Source: Dendrolimus kikuchii (lineage: Eukaryota; Arthropoda; Insecta; Lepidoptera; Lasiocampidae). Taken from it: 64,000 nucleotides of DNA. The notes beneath the pieces were generated by a model that saw nothing but the letters and a program-made list of their open reading frames with translations, was not told the DNA's origin and searched no databases. This document shows positions 21,166 through 34,300 of the stretch, one piece after another (position 1 is the first letter of the stretch; each line of letters begins with the position of its first letter). Where the stretch lies: assembly GCA_019925095.2 (NCBI GenBank), contig CM034406.1, positions 20,362,888 through 20,426,887 of the forward strand. The letters run 5' to 3'. The position numbers and the translations under genes are program-made.

Positions 21166-21515
21166 GCCCTTAACTTGAGCGGAGGATCGTCCACCTGTTG
21201 ACGAAGTGAGTCTGCACTCAAGCACTGATGCGCAAGATCAGCGTGGGCATATCTACGTTCTAAGTCTCACGCTCTTCCTACCATAAGCGCGGGGCACATG
21301 GGAGGAGGGTGGTTTTAGTGGATTATTGGCCCATGGGTGACCTCTCCACATGGAGGTACCTTGCTGAGTCTCCACAGATGCCGGCGATTAACTCTGGTGT
21401 CTGCGCTATCTTCAGTAGCTTACCTCTCATCGCTTTGGTGTAATTCCTAGCCAAGTACCCGGTAGCATGCGAAATGCAATTCCCCCGCCTGAAAAAAAAG
21501 GGGCCTTAACTTTGT
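21166..21515 (+). mobile_element. Family C retroposon, plus orientation
   Basis: The A-tail is at the right end (CGCCTGAAAAAAAA, near 21502). GGGGCCCTTAACTT at 21166-21179 and GGGGCCTTAACTT at 21503-21515 form a target-site duplication with one indel. The body shares the reverse-complemented blocks of the other copies, for example GGGCACATGGGAGGAGGGTG. Confidence 0.75.
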
Positions 21516-21544
21516 TGAATTTCTTTACCATTTGTCAGTTAATA

Positions 21545-21700
21545 TTTTCTTAAGTTTTCGCGACTTGTATTCATAATAAAACCACGTTTTAACGGTTTTA
21601 AGCGCGGTAATTTAATTTGATTTTGGTTTTTCCGACGTTTCGGCCACTTTTCAGTGGCTGTGATCACCACTGAAGTAGGAAACCTATGGAAATGAAACGT
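21545..21700 (+). repeat. Family B repeat end
   Basis: It has the blocks TTCTTAAGTTTTCGCGACTT, ACGGTTTTAAGCGCGGTAAT and CGACGTTTCGGCCACTTTTC that also occur at 27195, 40130 and in both arms of 44863-45395. The GGCCACTTTTCAGTGGC part is itself a small hairpin. The following 21700-22069 shows nothing further. Confidence 0.75.
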
Positions 21701-22069
21701 CAATAAAAAATGCGTGCCACTGTGACGTCATCTGGCCACTAAACATGGCGGTTTTAGTGCTGTCCAGAAGATTTTAATGTTATTAGGTTTTATCGATAAA
21801 CGTCCTTGGCTCATTTTATTTTCAATATTATTGAGTATTAATTATTTGTAGAATTTATACTTTAATAGGAAGTAAGTATATTGTTATGTGCAAAGATACT
21901 TTGATTTAGATGTGTGAAATCTAAGACAAGTTCGTGTTTCAAATTTATCAAGTAAACGATATGACGATTTTTAAAAGTTGCTACACTGATTTGATAAAGT
22001 TGTCGTTTGACAACACAGTGACCACAAAACATAAACATATGGCGTAGTACAGTGCCATCTGCCCATCTC

Positions 22070-22185
22070 TAGCATGCTAAATTTTATCGTCGTTTCATAT
22101 GTTGCCGTCTCGCTCGCACTTGCGTATATGCCGGAAAGGGATGGAAGCTTTATGTCGGCGATAAAACGTTAGCATGCTAGCTAGC
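22070..22185. mobile_element. Short MITE with AGCATGCTA ends
   Basis: TAGCATGCTAAATTTTATCG at the left faces CGATAAAACGTTAGCATGCTA at the right in inverted orientation, across a spacer of about 65 bp. Confidence 0.65.
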
Positions 22186-22189
22186 TATG

Positions 22190-22327
22190 CTGTTTTGGAT
22201 ATCAAAATAAGAGTACGTGTTTTTCCTATGAAAAACACGTACTCTTATTTTGATATCCAAAACAGATTAATTAGATTGTAATAGAGAGGTAAGTAGTCTA
22301 AACTGCTTACCTCTCTATTACAATCTA
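22190..22327. repeat. Two adjacent perfect hairpins
   Basis: Hairpin 1 has 35-bp arms at 22190-22224 and 22231-22265, identical as reverse complements, with a 6-nt loop. Hairpin 2 has 22-bp arms at 22272-22293 and 22306-22327, also perfect, with a 12-nt loop. They are separated by 6 bp. Neither stem shares sequence with the other. Confidence 0.9.
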
Positions 22328-22756
22328 TTTTAATTGTGTTGCTGACTCTTAAAGTCCGTAACACATTACCGCAACGCACCTCAAGATAGGTGCGCTGCAC
22401 CATAAGTGAGAGTGATTCAAATTTTAAACTTATTAAGGGCCGCGTGATAAATAAAAACAAAACACTTTCAGAACATTTGTTTAATAAAAAACGTCATTCC
22501 TTATGACTTCCGCTCTAAAATAACTTAATTATTAAAAATTTAACGAATTTACAATAGTTTTTATTAAAGTAAAACTAATAAAGGCATAAGTTTATAATAT
22601 GAGTTTTATTTGTACCTTAGATGTTTTACATGGAATAGAAAATTCAAAGAAGTGACACCATCAGTTTTGGTTTATTCCTCTAAAGACGTCAAAGCATATT
22701 ACTTTTATCTAAGTAGGTTCGATAGCTTCACTATAAAGAGTCTATATATACAAAAT
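22328..22756. other. Downstream flank of the THAP gene
   Basis: An AATAAA on the minus strand (22605-22610) could serve the THAP gene, about 150 bp past its stop. Nothing else is evident. Confidence 0.35.
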
Positions 22757-23974
22757 CTAACATTTTCTCTTGAAGCTAAAGAACAGCAGAATCCTTAAAT
22801 GTGCAGCATTTACCAAGGTAGAGGTGTCAGTACCGGCCAAAACAGGAATTGTTGCCAACTGGTTTTCTTTTAATATGCCAGTTTTATGTTGGCTGGCATG
22901 TCGCTGCAAAATATTGAAATATTAGTTTAGAATAATTGTGTCCACAGTATTTTTTTCATAAAATTTGCTTAAATTATGACATTATCATTCAAATTGGGCA
23001 AATACATTTCTTGGATGGAATCACAGCCACAAAACCCATAAGTTTTTCTAAAATAGTTATATAGAATGAGAATGACATAGACTACAACTAGTAACTAGCA
23101 TATCAGTAATAAGGTAGCAGCAACAAGTATATCAAAGGCTAAAAGTGAAAGTACAAATTTCAATTATACGAGCAGTCTCCATGAGGGTGAGAGGCACGAG
23201 AAGACATATTAAGGCCTTCGACTGCGAAGACGGAGCAGGAATTATATAACAAGCCCACAGTCCAACGACTATCCTGCTGATTATCGTCCCACCATACAAA
23301 ACTTGTATATTAATTTTGATCCTTTTATAGCACGTTTTGTTATAAAATAATATGTATGTATTAAAATATGTACATAATTAAAAAAAAAGTATATCAATAC
23401 TAACTATAAAAGTATATACAGTATTAACTTACTCTTACAAATTTGAAGGGCACGGCATCATCTCGTAGTCGAGTCACATCCAGAGTTTTGTTGAAACATT
23501 TATCATCAAAATGTAGCGAGCAAATATAAATATATTTTGCATTTGGCTTTATATTTTCCATTCCAATGGCTTCCAGGCACTTTTTCTTTATACGCTCATT
23601 TCTTGGGATCCTATAAAATATGTTTTAATTATTATTTTTGTATGTTTTACGCGGGGTAGCATGATAAAATAAGAAATTTTATATAAGCAATCATATTATA
23701 TCGATATCAAAGTCGATAAATAATGTACAACCCCAGCTAATAAATTAACATTATTTAAGCGTAAAAATATAGTTAAATAAGTTAAATCCATTCATGACCT
23801 ATAACTGCACATAAGAACCTTGCTAATTATAATGAAAATCTTCCTTTATTTTCCCGGAAACATTAACAATAAGCAATAAATTTTAATGTTATTTACAGCG
23901 TACCTGTGTATGGTTAAAGATGACTGATTTGGTGTTTTTCTTATGCCGCACCCTATTACACTGCACACGGACAT
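22757..23974 (-). CDS. THAP-domain protein (putative DNA-binding)
   Basis: The model has three exons: 23904-23974 (ATG at 23974), 23439-23610 and 22757-22903 (stop TAG), with phases that agree (2, 0) and normal GT/AG borders. It encodes 129 residues. Residues 1-81 form a C2CH THAP zinc finger: Cys4, Cys9 (C-x4-C), then Cys54 and His57 in the CSLHF motif, and the closing DDAVPFKF that matches the family's AVP box. THAP proteins bind DNA sequence-specifically, and many derive from P-element transposases. The usual invariant Trp after the basic stretch is replaced (KKKCLEAIG, Cys35), which is odd. The last exon encodes an unremarkable tail with no domain. Its end is uncertain because a GTAAAT donor lies inside it, so more exons are possible. 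The gene is divergent from the zinc-finger gene starting at 25308. Confidence 0.7.
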
Positions 23975-25307
23975 ATCTGCGACGTAATTATTTATATTTG
24001 GCTTCAATTATTTTAAATCACAAGCAAAATATTGAAAGATAATTAGTTATTTTGATTTATACCACGACTTTTTGACAAGACAAGTACCGGGTGCACTGAC
24101 TGATAATGACATTTGGTGCACTAAACATGGCGGATTTTCGGCCTCATTAGGTATTTACGTATATTCATGTTCCACTTTATGTACGCACTGAAATACTGTT
24201 ATATTGTTTTCCTGCGAGTTACAGTGCTGAGTAAGAACGAGATAGATATATGTTTATGTGTGTGTCTTCAAAATGGATGCTATTTGTATAAGCAATTGTA
24301 CGTATAGAACAATATGTCGCGTCCCTATTATAGAGGTCCATGGTATTGCGTCCTGCGGCTGCGTCATAGAGATGAGCTATAACAGGTCAATTTAAATATC
24401 TGTTACTCCTGTTACTGTTATCGAAAAATAACAGCATTGATTATCTGGTATTAAATAACATCTTGTTATTTACTTGTTATTGGAACGAGGTTCCTTTACG
24501 CGGCTTACGGTGCATACCTACTGTTGACAACTAGCGGTTTCAGTGTTAATTTTTTATCTCTATGTACACACAAAGTTATTTTTCAGCGGTTGGCACCTTA
24601 CTTTGCGCTTTTTTTAATTATGTAACTCGTCACTGAAATATCGACGTGTATTGCAATATTATCGTCAAAAGATCAAGTGTTTATAAAAAAGTCAACCAAG
24701 AAAGTATCTAGTCTTATTACTTTATTTTCATCGCTTTTTCCAATTCTTTGCCAATCTAGCGCTTATTAAGAGTTCACATAGCATGTTTTCTCAAAAGAAA
24801 GTTGAAAACATAAAAGCTGCGTCCAATTCTAAGCGTGCACATTGTTTCCAGACGCGTCCCGTAATGTGTGCGTATCTTAAATGGTTTACATTCTTTTACC
24901 TTATAAATATTAGGTACGTCTCGTTCCAGCCCGTGTAAGTCCTTGAAGTGTAAATGAGACAGTGATATGAATAATAGCTGCATCTCCTTTTAGCTTACTT
25001 AGATAGAACGAGAGAAAAATAATAATTAATAGAACGGTTAGGTAGCTAATGTTTATGTTTGATTTGTCATGTGCCTGTTTTTGGGGAACAAGTATTCTGT
25101 TCTAGAAATAACAAAAGTTATCTGTTGTCTGTGAATATCTGTTATTAATAACTGTTAGCATAAATTTGCTTCACGCCTACCGCGTCACTTCATGATGGAT
25201 TTTAGCGGTCGTGTGGTGTATTTTAATATTTTTTAATTGTTTTTAATAAATACAGTGAATATTTTTTTAAATTGATTAGCGTGATTTTAAGACTACTTAG
25301 AGTCCAG
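23975..25307. promoter_or_regulatory. Divergent intergenic region between THAP and ZAD genes
   Basis: This 1.3-kb gap separates two head-to-head genes, so both promoters should lie here. No core promoter element can be called with confidence, and I see no exon or clear transposon. Confidence 0.4.
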
Positions 25308-28300
25308 ATGTCTACCGCAGTAATGAAGGTGGAAATGGAGGCAGAGGCCTGTTGTATATGCGGTGGCACTGGTGGAGATTTGATGACTCCCGAGGAACAT
25401 GATGCCGGAGCTCCTCATGCTCAAACTAGACTGCGTGCTATGCTGTTACATATAAATAACGCTAAGGTATGCTTAATTATATCCTGCAGGCATTTGTGTG
25501 TAGTATTTTATACATTAATCAGCTAGTTTTATTTAATGAAACTTATCCATACTTTGACAATGTTTATGGTTACTTTATAGCACTAGAAAAGAAAATAAGC
25601 TAATTAAGATTTCACTGCTAATGATTAAAGTTCTGTGATTTGTAGGTTGTACCTGATGGGCGCTTTTGTGAGAACTGCATTAGGAGGACTATAGATGCGT
25701 ATGAGTTCAGCACAATGATATCTTCACGCAATGTGCCTCCGCTAAGCGAAAAAATCAGAGCATTGAGAAGAAGGTATGTATTAAAATGACTGCTAACTAT
25801 AAGAGAGATTTTTGTAAGTCTGTATTTGTTGAAAGATATCTCAGCTGAAATTTTTAAATAAATTCTTATTTATCCATTTTTAAATCTTTATGATAATACC
25901 AATATATTTATAATAAAACTATGTTTTAATGGTTTTAAGCGCAGTAATTTATTTACATACATACATACATACATAGCGTCACACCAGTTCCCTTGAGGGG
26001 TAGGCACGAACAATAGAGCGCCATTCAGGTTTATTCTTACACACCTCACTTGCTTCTTTGACATTCATAGCTCTTATCATGCACGCTCGTCTGTTCTTAA
26101 GGCTCCTGACATCACCTTCTGCTAGTACACAATCAATTTGATCATGGAAGGTGTGTCATGGCCTTTCATGACTTCTGCATCCATCCAATTTTGCATTGTA
26201 TATTTGTTTAGTCATTCTTTCATCATGCATTCTTTCCACATGCCCAAACCAACGGAGCATCCTTTCCTTACCTTCACCCCGACACTCTCTTTCAAAGCAA
26301 CTCTCTTTCTTACTTCGGTATTAGGAGTGCGGTCCGCGAGCGTCCCTCTGCAGATTTTGCGCAGTGCTTGCATGTTGACCGCGTTTACTCTACTTTCATG
26401 CTCTCTCTTTCATCCCAGCTCTCGCTTCCATATGTGAGTGTAGGTACCAGCGCCGCATTGTTTATGGCAAGCTGGGCCTTGTGGTTGAGGTTCTTAGTGC
26501 CTAGAAGTTTACCTAATGCTCCATTCACACTATTATTAATTATTATTACTAATTTATTTGTTGTATTTTTTTATTTTACTTAACACAAACCAACTTGATG
26601 GATATTTTTTTTCCTTCCAGCCATTTTAATATTATAATTTATTATTAGAGCTAGGCATGTTTGCTGAAGAGTTTCTTGCGCCACTTCTTCTCTTCAAGCC
26701 ACAACATGTTATTTTTAAGATTTCTCGTCTTCCAGATAGTACTGGGGCCTGATGGTTTCCATTATGTAATAGATAAATATAATGCTTTTCTTAAGACACA
26801 TCTCAACTCATTACCTTAGTTTGGCCCAACAGTCCCTGTTTCCGTTCCATGTCTCAAACAGAATAAATGTCTTTGAATGAATTGTACAGACTACACGAGC
26901 TGACCCAGAAGATCGACGTATTCATAGTGGTGGGGGGTGCGGGGGGCGCCGGCGGCGCGTACAGCGAGGACGACATCGTGGCGGTGGACCGCGCCGCGCT
27001 GGCCGCCGCCGCGGCCGCGGACGACGAGGACCTGGAGCGCGCGCGCAACGCCCGGGGCGAGGCCGTCTACCAGTGCTCCGTCTGCCCCCAATCATTCCAG
27101 GTAAATTGCATTTTTTATTCTATTTTATAGTAAGTTTTTTTAAATTAGCAATTTAAAAATCATCATTCTTTTATGGTGTGTAATCTTTGTTAGGTATTTT
27201 CTTAAGTTTTCTTGACTAGTATACATAATAAAATTACAGTTTAACGGTTTTAAGTGTGGTAATTTATTTAATTTTTATTACAATGTTACAACTATGTAAC
27301 TATTTTTTTATGTATTATTTTAGTTTTTTTTATTTGTATAAAATATAGTTTTTTTAGTGTATAATGTACTTGAAAGTCTTGTTTACACTTTGTTAAAACT
27401 AAACTAACTATATGTGTTAGTTATTCATTAAAAAATCATCACCAAAAAAAATTTCTGCAACAGGTATGGCCAAAAGTCTACATAACCATATTAGAAATGT
27501 CAGTCTGTCTAAAAATTTTAAGGAATTTTAATTAAAATTTAATATATGAAAAGATATTTTAAATTTTCATGTTGTGAGCATTCGTGTCTGTGTCGGTAAG
27601 CGCGTGTCGGAGTTCCGCGCGCACTGCGCGTCGCACCCCGCGGGCGCCGTGCACTCGTGCTGGACGTGCGGCGCGCAGTTCGCGGCGCGCGCCGCGCTTG
27701 CCGCGCACGGCGCCGCGCACGCGCTGGCGCACGCGCTCGTCTGCCACCTGTGCGACGCCACCTTCCAGGTGAACCCACTTTCTCATACCTTTACGTATAA
27801 AAGAATGCCATCATAGAGACAAATAATATCATGCCATCTCACTTCTTTCAATTGTACAAACTTAATCACGTCATCGTTTGGTACACTTGTTAAAAATCGT
27901 ATAACGCCCGCTATATATCGAGGGGTCCAAGGTTATTTGTTTTAAGCGACATTTGCGAAATCGTGTCGATAGAGGAGTTTGAAGTTTCAATGACCCACAA
28001 AAAGACTTCATTAGTAAACTACATACTATATTTAAAAAAGAAAAAATCTGTAGTTTTCAGTTGGAAACCAGATTCATTATAATTCCTTAAGTTTGAGACA
28101 TTAGGATGCAAGAAAACCATCAAGTCAATTCTGTCACAAAATTTCGCTTAAAACAAATAGCCTTTCACCCCTCGATATGGTCTTGTTGAGTTTGCATTGT
28201 TTGCTACAACTCCATTAATTCTTCAAAAACTAATTCTGCAACATACTTCTGTACAAAACAATATTTAGCTAGACGTGTTGTTGGGGAGTTTGTTGCCGCT

Positions 28301-31300
28301 TCTTCTCCTTTACAGCATCAACACGTTGCGAAGCGGTGTACATAGAATAGGAAGTAAAGATTAAATTTTAACTTACGTGTAGGACCTTCAAAAAGTGTTC
28401 TCCAGTGGAACTTATTTTGAATAAAAACTTTTGAATTTGAATATGTAACGATAAATCATAGCGATTTTAGACTGTGCAGTTAAATCGAACCCCCCCTAGT
28501 GTCTCCACACGCCATGGATATCGGCGTCGATTTTCAGTTCACCGCATAAGCTCTTTTTTTTTTATTGCAGGATTTCAGCAGACATGCAGACGGCCCACTT
28601 GATGGAAAGCGGTTACCATCGTCTATGGACATTTGCAACACCAAAGGTGCTACAAATGCGCTGCTGCCCTCTTAAGGGAGACTGGAACATGGTCATTAAT
28701 ACCGGAACACAACACAAGGTTGTTATGGCGGCATACTCTAGACCAGGGAAATACCCTACCACCTGGCTTGGTTTGTTAAGTCGCCTCTTACGACAGGCCG
28801 CCCTAACGCAGGAAATTGTATTCTTTCTCCGTTCCTGCACGGATGAAGAAGCTCGCGCAAGAACGTGTCATAAACGATGGTAGATGATGACGCACTTGCG
28901 TTATTGGGCCTGATTATGTGTTGAAAGCAAATCGCAGAGAGTGTGGTGTAAAGAATGGCTCATGAAAAGCTTTTTTTCTCATATCACCTCATTAAATGAC
29001 TCGAATTTCGCTGCGCAAGATTGACATGGTTATTCAAGAATGACTACCTCCTGCATATCTAGGTCTGCTGGCTTTAGTTACCCCAATAAAACTGTACAAA
29101 TGTAATCGGCAACGATTTATCTAATAGAAATTGCAACTGCCACCAATGAACGATAATCTGCAACGATTTGTCAAACGATCAATAAATCTGCGCAAATCGG
29201 TTTGCACGGATCAATCGCTGCGATATATCGTTACGTGTGTAGCCGGCTTAAGGCTGCAATATTGCAGAAAATGATAATTATTGTACAATTGTTTTCTCGA
29301 TTCCTACATTCAATGGCAATGCTAGTAGAAGTGATGTAAGAAAATTTGACTGTGGAAATTGATCACTACATTACAGCACCTGTCTTTTAAGAAATACATT
29401 TGCCAAGTCCGTCCTTAGAGCTCTCAAATATGTTCAAATTGTTTCAGCGTCTTATTATAAATAAGAGCTAACTACTATTTGCTATGTATTCTTATAGTCT
29501 TTTTCATTTGTCTTGGCAATAAAGTACATTGACCCCAGTTTCTCCTAAAAAATTAAATAGCATAAATACATAACTTCACGCCAGATCCCTTGCGGGGTAA
29601 GCACGGATAACAGAGCGTAATTGAGGCTTATTCTTACACACCTCACTTGCTTCTTTGACATTCATAACATATACTTTAGTCTGGCCATAAATACTGTTAC
29701 AATTAAAAAGAAACAAAATATTACATTTGAATTTGTAATCTGTCATTTTTATATGATTGTTCATTGTGTTTTCCTCATTTTGGCGCCAATACATTGTACA
29801 ACATTTTGCGATATTAAAATGGAGTGGGGCGATAAAGAGAACCGAATCGCTGTGATTGCATTACACAGTAGGTATGGAGCCAAATGGAATTTTTAAAACC
29901 CTCCATACGCTTAATAATAAATAATTTCGAATAAATAAATAAAAATTACATCTGTGTAAATTAAGAAACTAGACTCACTCATGATTTGTTAATTTAGTTT
30001 ATGTTTATGTATAATTAACTGCTCTATAATAAATCAAAATACAAATATATTTATTATAGACTAGTTTGTAGTTCTATGTTACTTACATAAACACTCAATT
30101 TACTGTATCTTGTTAAATTTATTATAATAATAAAAAGACAAAATCCATATAGTCTACCCAATTGTCCGGCAAAACACACAAGCGAGTCGAATGTAAACTG
30201 ATTTGAAGTAATACTTATTTATTTATGACGACGTAGATATTTGTTAGTGAATTGAGAAAATACGATTGCAGCGCTAATTCGTTTATTTTAAGAAAACGAC
30301 GTTCTTTATTGGGTTAAAATAATAACAATAATAATAATAATAATAATCGGCAGACAAACACACACATTGTATATCCCCAAATTAAGCAAGTTACGCTTGT
30401 GTTATGGGTAATATACAACGGACTACTCTGGGGCCGATCCCAGACACCCAGACCATAGTAAATAACGGAGAAAATACGTTTCCGAAATTTACTATACCAG
30501 GAATCGAACCCGGAACCTCTGCGTTGCAGTGACGTACGCCGGCAAAGGCTTAGCCCGCTCAACCACAGAGGCCGTCTTTAAAATGTATTAACACGGGTTA
30601 TAAGTCAGCACTATGTCTTGAACGACGGAAAGGTCAATGTACTGTAGTGCCAAGGAACTTCAAATTAGGTATATTTTTGTAATGGACAGCTGTAGCTGTC
30701 TGTTTGTTCCCTTATGGAAGTTGTTTTTCGAATAGATGTCTTGCTTCGATTATACTTGACTATCCTACATGACTATCCTACATGGCAGTCCGCCGCATAC
30801 TGACGGCAAGTGTACGCGTGTGCAGAGCCAGTCGGAGCTGCGCCGGCACGAGGGCGCGTGCCCGTCGCGCTGCCCGCTGTGCGCGCCGGCGCGCGTGTTC
30901 CCGGACCGCGGCGCGCTGTCGGCGCACGTGGCGGCGGAGCACGGCGCGGGCGTAGGCGCGGAGGGGGGCGCGTGCGCCGCCTGCTTCCGCCGCTTCGACT
31001 CCGCGGCGCTGCTCTCGGCGCACATGCTGCGCCACCGCCAGGCGAAGCAGTTCGTCTGCGGCTACGACGGCTGCATACTGCGCTTCGCCACGAGGTGACT
31101 TGAAGCCGCGTTGATATCATTCAACTACCTACTACTGCTAGTATGAGGTAGTAGTAATATCAGATAGTATTAATGCCATATTATGGGTTGAAGAGTAGTT
31201 AGTAGTAGTAGTAGTAGCAAATAGTAGTAGTAGTACCAATAATAGCAGTAGTACCAATAGTAGTAGTAGTAGTAGTAGTATCAAATAGTAGTAGTAGTAC

Positions 31301-34300
31301 CAATAATAGCAGTAGTACCTAATAATAGTAGTAGTAGTACCAAATAGTAGTAGTAATACCAATAGTAGCAGTAGTACCAATAGTAGTAGTAGTATCAAAT
31401 AGTAGTAGTAGTACCAAATAGTAGTAGTAGTAGTTGTAATATCAATAGTAGCAATAGTAGTATTAATAATAGCAGTAGTACCAATAATAGCAGTAGTACC
31501 AATAGTAGTAGCAGTACCAAATTGTAGTAGTATTAGTAATACCAATAGTAGCAGTAGTACCAATAGTAGCAGCAGTACCAATAGTAGTAGTAGTAGTAGT
31601 AGTATCGGATAGTAGTACTACCAATTAATACTATTACCATATGCTAGAAATATTGTTAGTAGTAGTACTGAATAGTACTAGTATTGGATATTAATACCAG
31701 ATGGTATTAGTGCATTTTGAAAAGCGCCTATTTTAAACATGTATGTATGACTGTTAGATGAAGCAAAAGATGTGTGTCAAGATAGTGGGAAGTGGAAACC
31801 ATCATCCCTCCCTGCCTACCCCTATGAAAAACGGGTGTCATAATATGTATGTAGTATTTAGTACCAGATAGTAGTAGTCACATAGTCATTTCACAGTGTT
31901 TGTCGATGTAAGTATTTTGATTGAACAAGCTATATACCCCATAATATGATTTTAACTGATGTGATAATGTATTTGATTTCTGCTTAAAGTCATTGGTGTT
32001 TCTTAGATTTTTTTTTTTTTTTTTAATCTTACATTCATATCTGTAAAATATTTATTCATTAAATTTTAAAGAAAAATTAAATAGTAATATACAGAATGAC
32101 AGAATTATGAGTATTTAATTTTCAAAGTGAATTGGTGAATTATAATGGTGTTTATGCGTTTAGGAACAACCTGATGGCCCACATCCGCAAGTGCCACAGC
32201 AGCGAAGCGCCCGAAGAGGAGGAGCTCACTGCCGAGACCCCCACCACCACCTGCCATTGCGGACGCACGTACGTACATAAGCACATAGCCATATAAAATT
32301 CTCCACAGCCACTCAAATTATACACTAGTTATTTCTTAATATGGTATTGTTGTTAAAACAAGACAATATTGTATTGCTACAAATAAAATTCTTTAAGGTT
32401 TAACTTTAGATCTAATATGTATGTGAACCGAAAGACCGGTCCTTTTCTCCGCTCGCCTCACTACTCAACGCACATTGTATGCAAGTACACATGTGTGGTG
32501 CAAGTACATATGTGTGCAAGTACACATGTGTGGTGTAAATACACATATGTGGTACAAGTACACATGTGTGCAAGTGCGCGTGTGATTGATTCGGATGCAA
32601 TAATAAGGGCATAGAAGTAAGAGAGTGGTTTGGTTTGCGTCAGGTTCGGTTCCGTGGGCGCCTTGAAGCGGCACGCGCGGGTGCACCGCTCCGAGCGGCA
32701 GGACGCGCCACCGAACGACGCCGTGGTATGGCTCATCTCCTTATATTATATACTAGGGTATGCCCGCGACTTCGTCCACGCTTGACTTGAAATATTTAAA
32801 AAAGAATGTAAGCTACGCTATTTACTTTTAATGAAAACTGTGTTGGAATAAGCTAATGTTTATGCACCCGAACGACAAACTGTTCCCGGAAAAATTCTCG
32901 CAAGATTCCCAGGAGAAAAAATATCACACATTATATAAAATTTCTACCGATCAGTGATCATGTTGGAGTTTAAAAAAAAACATCAATTTGGCCGTTTTAA
33001 ATGATTTCCAGAAAAAATCTCGCGAGATTCCCGGGATAAAAAAGTAGTGCAGATTTTAATTCTAAAAATTTGCTATCGAATAACGAAAATCGCATCGAAA
33101 TCGGTCCAGTAGTTTTTACGTGAATCCTGAAACGGATAAAAAAGTTGCATCGTGTTCTCCGTTGTTTATATAGTCTATTCCAGTTGGTTTTCTAAGTAGC
33201 TTCAATGTACAGACACGTTTAGAATTTTATAATAGTACAGATTACTTTTTTTTATTGTGACAAACAGATAATGTATATACACATTGTATGTTATAATGAT
33301 GAAAATTACTAATTTAAAATGACTTGTTTTATCCCTGCAAGAACAGAGAAAGAATGCAATTTCCTACAGCCAGATGGTCTGTCATAAAAGGCCACAAAAC
33401 AACCTACAGCCAGGTAGTAGGGTATTTGCTCGATTGGATGCCTACTACCCCTGGTCTAGAGTATGTCGCCATAACAACCTTGAGTTGTGTTCCGGCATTA
33501 GTGACTAGGTTCCAGTCTCCCTTAAGAGAGCAGCAGCACATTTGTAGCACCTTTGATGTTGTAAATGTCTATAGGCGATAGTAACCGCTTTCCATCAAGT
33601 GAGCCGTCTGCCTGTCTGCTGAACTCATGCATTAAAAATAAAAAAAACCTCGCGTCCTAGACTCAGTGCGCAGGTTCAAATTATAGCTGAGAAGCATGCA
33701 TCACTTATATTGTTACAACGTCTACATGCTAATAGTGAAAGAAAACATCGTGATGAAACCTGTACATCGAGATAACACCGTACCACTAGCCGGCTCGGCC
33801 TCACAGGAGAACAGACATAATGTCTGCCATTCTTGTCCAAGGCGGATTGGCAAGTTTAACACAAGCGTAACTTGCTTAGTTTGGAGATATACATTATGTG
33901 TGTTGCAGACTCATTAGTTTAAAACCTATTTTTCTCATAGAATATATTTTTGAATGTGATTTTACTTTTTATGTCAAACTGTTTTTTGTCGGGTGAAAAT
34001 TATTGAGAGGAATACACGTATTAAATATCCATTGTTGTGTTTAATAAGTTTATTTATTTGAAATTATACAAAAAGCAGGATATTTCTATTTAAAATAATT
34101 ATATCTCTCTTCAACAACCACAACAATGTGGTTGTCTGTCGATTAATATAAATATGCTTTGAGAGTGTGTTGATTAAAATATATTTTCAATAATGTTTTA
34201 ATGTTAAAGGTGGGGGGGAAGGAATACCACGTTATGGAGACTGAGGAGGGTGCCGTGGAATACCTGGAGGTGGAAACCCTCGAAGCAGAAGTGGAGGCAC

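Noticed and set aside
30500..30565. A tRNA gene on the minus strand
   Set aside because: Box A and box B are present, but the sequence does not fold into a full cloverleaf and recurs as degraded copies with a microsatellite tail, so it is a SINE.
30765..31120. Several overlapping Arg/Ala-rich minus-strand frames
   Set aside because: They are antisense to the zinc-finger exon at 30826-31094, and arise from its high GC content.
31138..31581. 147-codon Leu/Thr-rich minus-strand open frame
   Set aside because: It is a translation of the AGT trinucleotide tract and has no protein-like composition.
32412..32736. Cys/His/Thr-rich minus-strand frames near 32.5 kb
   Set aside because: They translate the ACACATGTGT minisatellite, and the Cys/His pattern is a by-product of the repeat, not a zinc finger.
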